A DNA stretch of 64,000 bases, from NCBI RefSeq assembly GCF_964036645.1, contig NZ_OZ038525.1, positions 620,001 through 684,000 on the forward strand, in the 5' to 3' direction. The position numbers were made by a program, and so were the translations under genes. Every line of letters starts with the position of its first letter. Within the stretch, counting starts at the first letter, position 1. Under the pieces are notes generated by a model that was not told the DNA's origin, did no database searches, and saw only the letters and a list, made by a program, of their open reading frames with translations. This stretch comes from Tenacibaculum sp. 190524A02b. Lineage in GTDB: Bacteria; Bacteroidota; Bacteroidia; Flavobacteriales; Flavobacteriaceae. This document shows positions 33,044-40,490 of this stretch, one piece after another.

Positions 33044-34864
33044 ATGAAAAAACAAACATTCATCAATCAAGTTATAATCGCATGCTTGCTAGTCTTCACA
33101 GCTTGTCAAACTACTGGCGATTTTGAAACAAAAGAAACAACACAACACAAAACATCCAAAGCAAGAATAGTAAAAAAGAAAAAAGTATTGCTATTAGGTA
33201 TAGACGGTTTGCAATGGGAAAAAATTCACGGAGTCTCTACACCAAACATAGATAAGTTTAATATGGTAAAAGCTTATACCGGAGGTATTAAAGGTACTTC
33301 ATCAGAGCAAAAAACCAATAGTGGACCAGGATGGACTACCATGTTAACAGGAGTATGGGCAAATAAACATAGAGTTTTAGATAACAGTAGCTCATATAAA
33401 CTAAATGTAAAAAGTGTGTTCCAAATACTTAAAGAGCATAACCCCAATTTAGAAACAACAAGTGTGATTACTTGGAAAACAATACATGACTTTTTAAGAG
33501 ATCAAATGAAGTATGTAGATTTTAAGCATGCAGAATATGGTGATGATAAAGCAGTAAACAATGCTTTATTTGAAATTAATAATCATAACCCAGATTTTTT
33601 ATTTATAGATATTGATGAACCTGATGCAGTTGGACATGCAAGTGGTTTTGGAGGTTTATACAACGATGCTGTAAGAAGAGCAGATACAAGAGTTGGATCC
33701 ATTGTAAATGCTATAGAAAAAAGAGCGAATGAAAAAAATGAAGATTGGCTTATTATTTTAAGTACAGATCATGGTAGACAAAGTAATGGATACAATCATG
33801 GAGGGCAATCAGGTACAGAAAAAACAATTTTTATTGGATTAAATAGAGCAGGAAATGAGGAGTTTACATCGGTAGATGCTTCAGTGCCTAATAAAGATTA
33901 TGGTGGATTATATGGATATGTATCACATACTTCATTAGTGCCTACAATTTTAACACATTTAGAGATTCCTATAAAAAGAGAATGGGAATTATGTTCAACT
34001 TCTTTAATTGGCAATGTAGGACCAAGAAAAGTAATGATGAAAAATAAAAACACCATTTATTGGAGTGCTGGAGCTAGCGGAACAATAGAAGTTTATAGAA
34101 ACAAACAATATTTAGCCAGTGTAAATGCTTCACAAGGTTCATTTGTAGATAATAATCAGCCAGATGGAGATTTAACATATACATTAGTTTTAAATGGGCA
34201 AACTGCTTCAGTTACCATAAAAAATATAAATGTGATCGCTGGTTTAGATTGGAATGACTCAATAAATAATAAAGCATATTTTTTCAGAGGAAATGGAGAG
34301 TACATGCGTTATAATAAAGCATTAGATAAAGTAGATGCAGGTTACCCAATAATGGTAACTAATGGAAATTGGCCAGGTTTAGAGGTATTTAGAAATAAAA
34401 TTACAGCTTCGTTTAATTGGAACAATAGTACTTGTTTCTTTTTCTTAAATGACGGAACTTATATTAATTACAATATGAATACAGATCGTGCTAATTCAGG
34501 AGCTAGAGAAATTACCAATAGTAATTGGCCAGGGTTAGCTCTTTATAAAAATAAAATAATTGCAGCTTTCCAATGGAATAGTAAAAAAGCATACATCTTT
34601 TTAAATGATGGAACTTACGTACGCTATAACATTACTAATGATAGGGTAGATTCAGGCTATCCAAAACCAGTAAACAATAGTACTTGGCCAGGTATGGCAG
34701 GCTATGGAACAAAAATAACAGCAGCTGTTAATTGGAATTCAGTTCATTGTTATTTCTTTTTAAATGATGGAACTTATTTAAAATATAGTAAAGTGTTAGA
34801 TAGGGTAGAGGTAGGTTATCCAAAACCAATAAATAACGTTACTTGGCCCGGATTTGAAAAATAA
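33044..34864 (+). CDS. type I phosphodiesterase lipoprotein with C-terminal hemopexin-like propeller
   Basis: A 606-residue lipoprotein (signal IACLLVFTACQTTGDFETKE, lipobox Cys). Residues about 45-325 are an alkaline-phosphatase-superfamily phosphodiesterase: LLGIDGLQW, SGPGWTTMLTG (Thr nucleophile), DIDEPDAVGHASG and LSTDHGRQSNGYNHGG. An Ig/FN3-like linker follows (about 330-390, YWSAGASGTIEVYRNK). Residues about 400-606 hold four hemopexin-type blades, each about 50 residues, recognised by AYFFRGNGEYMRYN, CFFFLNDGTYINYN, AYIFLNDGTYVRYN and CYFFLNDGTYLKYS, with YP-x(5-8)-WPG between blades. The propeller likely binds a ligand or surface. Nearby genes suggest a phosphorus-scavenging role. 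Confidence 0.88.
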   Translation: MKKQTFINQVIIACLLVFTACQTTGDFETKETTQHKTSKARIVKKKKVLLLGIDGLQWEKIHGVSTPNIDKFNMVKAYTGGIKGTSSEQKTNSGPGWTTMLTGVWANKHRVLDNSSSYKLNVKSVFQILKEHNPNLETTSVITWKTIHDFLRDQMKYVDFKHAEYGDDKAVNNALFEINNHNPDFLFIDIDEPDAVGHASGFGGLYNDAVRRADTRVGSIVNAIEKRANEKNEDWLIILSTDHGRQSNGYNHGGQSGTEKTIFIGLNRAGNEEFTSVDASVPNKDYGGLYGYVSHTSLVPTILTHLEIPIKREWELCSTSLIGNVGPRKVMMKNKNTIYWSAGASGTIEVYRNKQYLASVNASQGSFVDNNQPDGDLTYTLVLNGQTASVTIKNINVIAGLDWNDSINNKAYFFRGNGEYMRYNKALDKVDAGYPIMVTNGNWPGLEVFRNKITASFNWNNSTCFFFLNDGTYINYNMNTDRANSGAREITNSNWPGLALYKNKIIAAFQWNSKKAYIFLNDGTYVRYNITNDRVDSGYPKPVNNSTWPGMAGYGTKITAAVNWNSVHCYFFLNDGTYLKYSKVLDRVEVGYPKPINNVTWPGFEK

Positions 34865-34921
34865 GAATACTTAGCCTGATTAAAAAATAAAAGGCTAAGT
34901 TCTTAATTAATTGTTTTATTT

Positions 34922-34953
34922 GAATCTCCTAGTAAAATAGGAGATTCTTTTTT
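34922..34953 (+). terminator. strong intrinsic terminator after the phosphodiesterase-hemopexin gene
   Basis: Perfect 10-bp arms GAATCTCCTA / TAGGAGATTC with a 6-nt loop and a six-T tail. The tail overlaps the stop codon region of the convergent XRE gene. A second weaker inverted repeat (TTAGCCT / AGGCTAA) lies at about 34869-34895. Confidence 0.8.
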
Positions 34954-35527
34954 AGTTAACTTCAGAATAAAAATAAAGAACAAGCATAGTACAATTTTCC
35001 TGAGTTCTATTTTCAGGAACATGAGGTAGTCTTCCATCAAAGTAAATAGAATCACCTTCGTTAACTGTAACCTCACTATCATCTATAATGTAAGTACAAC
35101 TGCCTTTAAGGATGTATTTAAACTCCCAGGCATCAGTAATAACTTTCTCACGTTCAGAGTTTGGAGCAACCGTAAGCATAACGGCCTCAAAACCCATAGC
35201 ATGTAAGCTTTTTCCAAAAATTTGATGATAAGTAAACCCTTTAGCTTCAACCTCTTTTTCAATTAGTTGTTGCTCTTCTTTTTTTACATGAATAAATTTA
35301 GCACCAGCTCTTTTTTCAACACCTTGAAAAAAAGTACTGGCATCAATTTCTAAAGCCGCAATTATTTCTAAAAAAACAGGTAAAGAGGGGATGGTTCTAC
35401 CGTTTTCTATTCTTGAAATAAGTCCATTACTTACGCCAGCATTTTCAGCTAATACACTAATGGTTATGCCCTTAGACTTTCTGATTTCTTTTATTCTTTT
35501 TCCAATGCCTATTAAAAAATTAGTCAT
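34952..35527 (-). CDS. XRE-family regulator with C-terminal cupin domain
   Basis: A 191-residue regulator, read from the ATG at 35527 (a GTG nine codons upstream is possible). N-terminal XRE helix-turn-helix: GKRIKEIRKSKGITISVLAE, AGVSNGLISRIENGRTIPSL. The C-terminal half is a cupin: WEFKYILKGSCTYIIDDSEV, VNEGDSIYFDGRLPHVPENR. XRE-cupin proteins sense small molecules and control nearby catabolic or transport genes. It is convergent with the phosphodiesterase-hemopexin gene and is the best local candidate to regulate the phosphorus locus; that is inference. Confidence 0.88.
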   Translation of the reverse strand: MTNFLIGIGKRIKEIRKSKGITISVLAENAGVSNGLISRIENGRTIPSLPVFLEIIAALEIDASTFFQGVEKRAGAKFIHVKKEEQQLIEKEVEAKGFTYHQIFGKSLHAMGFEAVMLTVAPNSEREKVITDAWEFKYILKGSCTYIIDDSEVTVNEGDSIYFDGRLPHVPENRTQENCTMLVLYFYSEVN

Positions 35528-35688
35528 AACAAGAATTCTCAATAAAGTTTGCACTAAAATAGTTAAAAAGAAAGTGTTAAAACAAGTAAAACCTAATTTT
35601 TATAAGAAATATTTATGGTTAGGTATATAGCAAAAAAGCATGTTTGTAAAAGAAATTAAGTAGATTTACAACCAAAATTAAATAGATA

Positions 35689-36249
35689 ATGAAAAAGTTA
35701 TTTCTTGTATTTGGGTTGTTGTTATTTTGTTCATGTAAAAATAAAGAAACTAAACAGAATACAATGGAAGTTAAAATAGATAGGTCTGTCATTGAGTTAT
35801 GGGAAGATTTTTTAGCTAATAATCCAAGCTTTAAAAATGTAACTATGCCAGATTCTTGGTTTTTTTGCGATAATGAAAAAGATGCTAATGAATGTGCTCA
35901 GTTGGTGGTTGATGGAATCAAACAAGCTACATCAACTTCATTATGGTGGTATGAAACAAATAATGAACCTTTACCAAAAAAAGGAGACATTTATATAATT
36001 ACTGATTGGAACGGTAAAGGAAAAGCTATAATTCAAACTACAGTTATAGAACAGGTGCCTTACAATAAAATAACTCAAGAGTATGCCGAAATAGAAGGAG
36101 AAGGAGACAAGTCATTGGAATATTGGAAAAAAGTTCACTGGGATTATTATTCACGTGAAATGAAAATAAAAAATGAAAAACCAACAGAAGATATGCTTAT
36201 AGTATGTGAGCAGTTTAAAACTATTTGGACAAATACATTAATTAAATAA
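35689..36249 (+). CDS. ASCH-domain protein with lipoprotein signal peptide
   Basis: A 186-residue protein. Residues 1-16 are a lipoprotein signal with lipobox (LVFGLLLFCSCKNKETKQ). The rest matches an ASCH domain: SWFFCDNEKDANECAQLVVD, EPLPKKGDIYIITDWNGKGK, QVPYNKITQEYAEIEGEGD, KSLEYWKKVHWDYYSRE. ASCH domains are normally cytoplasmic and bind RNA or act on acetylated cytidine (YqfB), so a lipid-anchored form is unexpected. No operon partner: the next gene on the same strand is far away. Function in the envelope unknown. Confidence 0.82.
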   Translation: MKKLFLVFGLLLFCSCKNKETKQNTMEVKIDRSVIELWEDFLANNPSFKNVTMPDSWFFCDNEKDANECAQLVVDGIKQATSTSLWWYETNNEPLPKKGDIYIITDWNGKGKAIIQTTVIEQVPYNKITQEYAEIEGEGDKSLEYWKKVHWDYYSREMKIKNEKPTEDMLIVCEQFKTIWTNTLIK

Positions 36250-36425
36250 AATTGCGGAGAAGTTTTAAGGATTTAAAAAAGTTGCCAACTAAACCTCTTC
36301 CACTAAAAGACGATCACAAACAGATTTACTTAAAACTACACCTGAAAAATCTTGATAAGAAACCGTATAACTAACATCAAAGGTTTTTATTTGTTGGATG
36401 GTAATTGGCATATTAAGTTGTATAG

Positions 36426-36554
36426 ACTTCTTATTTAAAAACAACAAGCCTTAATTATATTCAGTTTATAGAAACAACAAAACAAGAAGCTGAAAAACCA
36501 AAACAGTTAATAAAAACACTCAAAGAGAAAATGTTAGAAGGTAATTTAATGTAA
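36426..36554 (+). pseudogene. possible C-terminal remnant of a YdeI/OmdA-like protein
   Basis: An open frame without a plausible start after an in-frame TAG. The peptide LNYIQFIETTKQEAEKPKQL followed by IKTLKEKMLEGNLM resembles the C-terminal helix pair of YdeI/OmpD-associated proteins (YIEWIEEAKxxETRxxRIxKAIEML). No N-terminal part was found upstream in any frame, so if real it is a decayed fragment. Confidence 0.25.
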
Positions 36555-36590
36555 ATTACAAATTTTATAATAGTTAAAGTTAAAATCGAA

Positions 36591-36616
36591 AAACAAGCTT
36601 TTTAAGCTTGTTTTTT
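36591..36616 (+). terminator. intrinsic terminator-like hairpin
   Basis: Ten-base perfect arms AAACAAGCTT / AAGCTTGTTT with a 3-nt loop and a T-run, 37 nt after the remnant frame. It supports the idea that a gene once ended here. Confidence 0.6.
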
Positions 36617-36701
36617 AGTTTCAGTAATTTTTACAAAGCATATTTTGTAAATTAATTAAGAATAATTTAAACGTTCATTTTTACATAAGAACTATTAAAA
36701 T

Positions 36702-36723
36702 AAAAAGCTGCCTTTTAGGCAGC
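36702..36723 (-). terminator. intrinsic terminator of the astacin gene
   Basis: On the minus strand GCTGCC / GGCAGC arms with a 5-nt loop are followed by TTTTTA. It lies 36 nt beyond the stop of the minus-strand astacin gene. Confidence 0.75.
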
Positions 36724-36758
36724 TAATAATAGAAAACAAAACAAAATATCTTATTAAT

Positions 36759-37832
36759 TTATTTTACGTATTGCCATTGATTGTTTACATATTCTACTTG
36801 TCTCCAAGTACCATGGTATTGATACCACCATACATTACTATATCTGTAAACACGTAACCCATGAACAGTATACCATTGACCATTTACGTAGGTAGGGTTT
36901 CCGCCTCCGCCACCAGTTCCAGAAGCAGGGTACATTTTGTTAATACCTTGAATGTCTAATCTAGACAATCCATTTCTCTGATGTTGGTAGGTATTACCAT
37001 TTAATTTAGTTATGGTTGGATTACTATTTATTGTAAAGGAAAAAGCTCCATACATCATAATAGAATTAAAGTCAAAAGCAGTATTATCAGAGCCACGATA
37101 GCCTCTTTGCAAATAAGTTTCAAAGTTATAAGCTGTACCAGACTGAATATTTTGCCAATGTATAGTAACATATTGATCTCTATCTGCTCTTGCATGTTCA
37201 TGGAAAAGTCCAACAGCATGTCCAATTTCATGAATTGCTGCACCTGTGGTACAACCACCAGCTAAAGAGATATATTGAATACCACCTTGCATACCTACAT
37301 GAGAACTACAACCAGGACCACTATAAAAATAAACATAGTTAGGCTGATTGGTTCTTTGTATAAACTTTAGGTTGGTTTTACTTTCCCAATGTCTAATAGC
37401 ATCAGTAGCTCTGTATTTGTTGGGTAAATTAGGATCAATTGAATAATAAACAGTATTATTTGGCCATCTAGAATCTGATCTACCAGCACTAAAAATTTTA
37501 TGAGCAGAAGGCTTTTGTCCAGGCTCTAAAATTATACCTTCCATAGAATCGTATACTTGATTTTTAGGAAGCATAATATCTCCATTAATAATGTATTGAT
37601 TATCAATAACTTCATAAGTAATAGGCATTCCTAAATAAAAGCCTTTTTTTAGCGTTCCAGATTTGTTTGGAAAAGCCAATTCAGGATCATTAATGTTGGG
37701 AGTTGTAATGTTTACGTCGTTTGTAAGTTCATTCTTTTCACAAGCTATAAAAAATAGTATACCAATAAATAAGGTACAATAGTTTAACTTTCTCATGATT
37801 GATTGTTTTAGAAGGGTTTTAAGTTTTTTCAT
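36759..37832 (-). CDS. astacin-family (M12A) zinc metalloprotease lipoprotein
   Basis: A 357-residue secreted protease. Zinc-binding signature HEIGHAVGLFHEHARADRD (HExxHxxGxxHExxR) and Met-turn SIMMYGAFSF are complete; WPNNTVYYSIDP begins the catalytic domain near residue 122. A lipoprotein signal (NYCTLFIGILFFIACEKNEL) starts at Met13, so translation may begin at 37796 rather than 37832. After a GTGGGGGN linker the C-terminus is a Trp/Tyr-rich tail with repeats of the type VNGQWYTVHGLRVYRYSN and VNNQWQYVK, which may bind a surface polymer. Neighbouring genes give no further hint. Terminator at 36702-36723. Confidence 0.9.
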   Translation of the reverse strand: MKKLKTLLKQSIMRKLNYCTLFIGILFFIACEKNELTNDVNITTPNINDPELAFPNKSGTLKKGFYLGMPITYEVIDNQYIINGDIMLPKNQVYDSMEGIILEPGQKPSAHKIFSAGRSDSRWPNNTVYYSIDPNLPNKYRATDAIRHWESKTNLKFIQRTNQPNYVYFYSGPGCSSHVGMQGGIQYISLAGGCTTGAAIHEIGHAVGLFHEHARADRDQYVTIHWQNIQSGTAYNFETYLQRGYRGSDNTAFDFNSIMMYGAFSFTINSNPTITKLNGNTYQHQRNGLSRLDIQGINKMYPASGTGGGGGNPTYVNGQWYTVHGLRVYRYSNVWWYQYHGTWRQVEYVNNQWQYVK

Positions 37833-38273
37833 GATGTTTGTTTTTTATGTATTTGTTTAATTTTTACATAAAAATTTTTGTTTTGTTTAATTATGGCTAA
37901 TATAACGATGGTAGGGTGGTATTATTTTATCTTAATTGATATTATTTTACCTATGTAGTGTATTGTTTTTAAGAATTAAAACTATATAGTATAAGTTTTA
38001 TTGGGTTTTATGTATTATTTGTTGGATTTTCGAGAGCTTAATTATTAATTTAATAAGTAAATGGAGAATCACTTGTGAATTTAGTATGAGATTTTTTTTA
38101 TTATTTATGATAATTTTTTTAGTTTAAAACAATTCAAAACTTAAAAAGAAGAGTATAATATAAGTAATACACTTCATTCTAAAAGTCAATTAAGAAGAAT
38201 TACCTACATTTACTACAAAACAAAACATAGAAAGACAAACAGCTTTTTTAATGTTTTTTTGAACTATAAAAAA
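37833..38273. promoter_or_regulatory. divergent intergenic region between astacin and NYN genes
   Basis: About 440 AT-rich bases with no gene. It must hold both divergent promoters. TACATTTA near 38203-38210 is a near match to a plus-strand -7 element; nothing stronger is seen. Confidence 0.4.
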
Positions 38274-39038
38274 ATGACTACCAACTCAAATCTAGCCGTT
38301 TTAATAGATGGCGATAATATCCCATCTGCTTATGTAGAAGAAATGATGGAAGAAATTGCTAAATACGGAAACCCAACAATTAAAAGAATATATGGTGACT
38401 GGACAAGACCAGGGCTTACTAAGTGGAAAAATCTGTTGTTAGAAAATGCCATAACACCTATTCAGCAATATGGATATACAACAGGAAAAAATGCTACGGA
38501 TTCTGCTATGATTATAGATGCTATGGATATTCTTTATAGTAAAAAAGTAAACGGCTTTTGTTTAGTGTCAAGTGATAGCGATTTTACACGTTTGGCTACT
38601 AGATTAAGAGAAGCAGGGATGCAAGTAATAGGTATTGGAGAAAAGAAAACTCCGAATCCGTTTATTGTAGCTTGTGATAAGTTTATTTATATAGAGATTT
38701 TAAAACAACAATCTGAAGAAAAAGTAGAAAGTAAAGAATCAGATAAAACGGCATACGATAAGATAACCAAGAGAGATATAAATTTAATAGCTTCAACAAT
38801 AAGAGATTTATCGGATGATGATGGTTGGGCATTTTTGGGAGATGTAGGGAGTTTGTTACAGAAAAAGAGACCAAATTTTGATTCCAGAAACTACGGATTT
38901 GATAAACTAACTCCGTTGATAAAATCAATAAATAGGTTTGAAGTAGAACAACGAGAAAATCAAAAAAACAGGCATAAATTAATCTTTGTAAAGATTAAAG
39001 AGAAAAAAACAAGAGCAACAAGAGGAAGAAAATCATAG
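38274..39038 (+). CDS. NYN-domain (LabA/PIN-like) protein with C-terminal OST-HTH/LOTUS domain
   Basis: A 254-residue protein; ATG at 38274 is chosen over an upstream in-frame TTG. The NYN nuclease-like domain has LAVLIDGDNIPSAYVEEMME, IKRIYGDWTR, TGKNATDSAMIIDAMDILYS and FCLVSSDSDFTRLATRLREA, with the conserved Asp residues of PIN-like nucleases. Residues about 160-235 (DDDGWAFLGDVGSLLQKKRP, DSRNYGFDKLTPLIKS) form an OST-HTH/LOTUS RNA-binding domain. The protein probably cleaves or binds RNA; the tail is Lys/Arg-rich. It stands alone. Confidence 0.88.
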   Translation: MTTNSNLAVLIDGDNIPSAYVEEMMEEIAKYGNPTIKRIYGDWTRPGLTKWKNLLLENAITPIQQYGYTTGKNATDSAMIIDAMDILYSKKVNGFCLVSSDSDFTRLATRLREAGMQVIGIGEKKTPNPFIVACDKFIYIEILKQQSEEKVESKESDKTAYDKITKRDINLIASTIRDLSDDDGWAFLGDVGSLLQKKRPNFDSRNYGFDKLTPLIKSINRFEVEQRENQKNRHKLIFVKIKEKKTRATRGRKS

Positions 39039-39063
39039 TTAAAAATTTACTCACAAGAAAAAT

Positions 39064-39462
39064 TCAATTATAAGGCTTATCTGTAGTTAGTTGGAGCTTG
39101 CAGTCGGTTCGCTGATGCTTGCAGTCGGTTCGCTGATACTTGCAGTCAGTTCGCTGATGCTTGCAGTTGGTTCGCTGACACTTGCAGTTGGTTCGCTGAT
39201 ACTTGCAGTCGGTTCGCTGAAGCTTGCAGTCAGTTCGCTGACACTTGCAGTCGGTTCGCTGACACTTGCAGGTGGTTCGCTGATACTTGCAGTTGGTTCG
39301 CTGATACTTGCAGTCAGTTCGCTGATACTTGCAGTCGGTTCGCTGACACTTGCAGTCAGTCCGCTGATGCTTTCCCACGGTTCGCTGCTGTGTTTCCGTA
39401 GTTCGCTGAAGTTTTCCCACAGTCCGTAGCTGTGTTTCCGTAGTCCGCTGAAACTTTCCCAT
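39064..39462 (-). CDS. doubtful repeat-encoded protein (QRTDCK heptads)
   Basis: A 132-codon frame lying wholly across the 21-bp tandem repeat. Because 21 is a multiple of 3, each unit encodes a heptapeptide of the form x-QRT(D/N)C-K. The opposite strand is also open across the repeat (LAVGSL-type heptads), so openness is no proof of coding. There is no signal peptide and no clear promoter. It may be real but is more likely a by-product of the repeat. Confidence 0.25.
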   Translation of the reverse strand: MGKFQRTTETQLRTVGKLQRTTETQQRTVGKHQRTDCKCQRTDCKYQRTDCKYQRTNCKYQRTTCKCQRTDCKCQRTDCKLQRTDCKYQRTNCKCQRTNCKHQRTDCKYQRTDCKHQRTDCKLQLTTDKPYN

Positions 39463-39473
39463 AGCTCATTGAT
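39096..39473. repeat. minisatellite: about 18 tandem units of 21 bp
   Basis: Thirteen near-identical units of the form GCTTGCAGTCGGTTCGCTGA+T run from 39096, differing mainly at the first base (G/A), at the T-C/T-G positions and at TGA(T/C/A). They are followed by about five degenerate units that keep the 21-nt length and alternate between a TTTCCCAC type and a GTGTTTCCGTAG type. Units are directly joined with no spacers, so this is not a CRISPR array. The repeat lies 57 nt after the NYN gene and before the cassette-like region, and is richer in G+C than its surroundings. Confidence 0.9.
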
Positions 39474-39508
39474 ACATTCTCATAAGGTTATTTTGTTGAA
39501 GTATCTGC

Positions 39509-39540
39509 TAAACGAATATTATTCGAATAATATTCGTTTA
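39509..39540. repeat. 32-nt perfect palindrome
   Basis: The sequence from 39509 to 39540 equals its own reverse complement (TAAACGAATATTATTC and its mirror). There is no loop and no T-run suited to a terminator. It lies between the minisatellite and the first cassette-like gene, in a 285-nt stretch with no gene. It could be a dimeric regulator or recombinase site, or form a cruciform. Confidence 0.75.
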
Positions 39541-39692
39541 TTCTAATTTTTATTTTATAAAATGTATGTTTATCATAACTGTGCTTATTGACTTAGTATT
39601 AAAGTGCTTGTAGTTAGTTGTTTGTGGGGTTAAATTGATGTTGAACTATTTTATGGTTTTTAATTAGTTAAAAAACTAGTAGATTTGTATAT

Positions 39693-39741
39693 GTAATGGG
39701 AGTAAACACATTGTGTTTATTCCCTCGTTACCAGCAATTAG
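39693..39741 (+). repeat. attC-like imperfect hairpin, upstream of first cassette-like gene
   Basis: GTAA-t-GGGA...TCCC-tcg-TTAC outer pairing encloses TAAACAC / GTGTTTA, giving an imperfect hairpin with extra unpaired bases (39693-39731) followed by CAGCAATTA and the ATG at 39748. Imperfect palindromes ending in a GTTA-type core are the structural mark of integron attC sites. Confidence 0.45.
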
Positions 39742-39747
39742 ATAAAA

Positions 39748-40425
39748 ATGGATATTAGAAACATAAATCCATATTCTTTAAGTGAAAAAGTCATTGGAAA
39801 TGAGAATAAACCATTCAAATTATGGCTTGAATTTGAAATATCAACTCCTTGGGATGATATTGAAAATGATTTTGCAAACATCATAGTTGATACTTTAGAT
39901 GGTAGAAGTTATGGAATAAATGTTTGGACGTATAAATTTCTTGAAACTGCGATTAGTACAGATAAAGAAAATGGAGAAAACCTAAATGGACTTTATCTAG
40001 TACCTCCAGACTTATTAGTAAAAGAATTATCCAGAAATTGTATCGAAAAAACAATCGTTGACTTATTGAAAAATGGAAATTTAGAAGACATACTAAATAA
40101 CACGACTTTTGAATTGAAGTTCCTAGATCCGTACTGGGATGTAATTGAAATGGAAGAGAAAAATATTCAAGCTTTAATGAACGAACTCAAACTTGAATTA
40201 CCTGATGATCATATGTTACGTTATCAAAATACTGAACTAATTGCTAGAAAGATAAATAATGATGATATCGTACTAGAACTAGAAGATGAAAGAATTGCTG
40301 TTGTCCATCTAACATGGAAATCGAAAAAGGAAACTAATGGATACCCGATAACAAGAATCTATAAAGACAAAGTGGATTTTTGGAATAACGAAATGAAACA
40401 AGATATACTTGAATTCAAAGAATAA
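39748..40425 (+). CDS. uncharacterised protein in cassette-like array
   Basis: A 225-residue soluble protein I do not recognise. The N-terminal part (KPFKLWLEFEISTPWDDIEN, DGRSYGINVWTYKFLETAIS) and the C-terminal part (DDIVLELEDERIAVVHLTWK, GYPITRIYKDKVDFW) look like two small alpha/beta modules. Acidic, without signal peptide. It follows an attC-like hairpin and is followed 12 nt later by another. The C-terminal half could be an independent immunity-like or stress domain, but this is speculation. Confidence 0.65.
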   Translation: MDIRNINPYSLSEKVIGNENKPFKLWLEFEISTPWDDIENDFANIIVDTLDGRSYGINVWTYKFLETAISTDKENGENLNGLYLVPPDLLVKELSRNCIEKTIVDLLKNGNLEDILNNTTFELKFLDPYWDVIEMEEKNIQALMNELKLELPDDHMLRYQNTELIARKINNDDIVLELEDERIAVVHLTWKSKKETNGYPITRIYKDKVDFWNNEMKQDILEFKE

Positions 40426-40437
40426 AAAAAAGCTGGT

Positions 40438-40490
40438 AATAACTAAGTCTTCGGACTGGTCGTAGACCAAAGTATGAAGATAGTGTTGGC
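40438..40490 (+). repeat. dispersed hairpin repeat, copy 1 (TCTTCGGAC family)
   Basis: AATAACTAAGTCTTCGGAC followed by GGTC-gta-GACC and TATGAAGA forms an imperfect palindrome. A homologous copy with the same orientation lies at 43751-43800: the first 19 bases are identical and CCAAAGT and TGAAGA are kept. The two copies bracket the array of small genes. Confidence 0.7.

Larger units (their letters stand above)
36250..36758. other. gene-poor stretch with decayed coding fragments
   Basis: No intact gene. It holds a 40-codon minus-strand frame (36289-36411, starting MPITIQQIKTFDVSYTVSYQ) that I cannot place, a plus-strand fragment at 36426-36554, and two terminator-like hairpins (36591-36616 and 36702-36723). 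Confidence 0.5.

Noticed and set aside
36289..36411. 40-codon minus-strand frame as a gene
   Set aside because: No family match, no promoter, and it lies in a decayed stretch; only mentioned in the gap entry.
39091..39429. Plus-strand frame of LAVGSL heptads as a membrane or antifreeze-like protein
   Set aside because: It arises because the repeat period is a multiple of three; both strands are open and no start region or signal sequence is convincing.
39096..39473. Tandem repeat as a CRISPR array
   Set aside because: Units of 21 nt are directly joined without unique spacers, and no cas gene is near.
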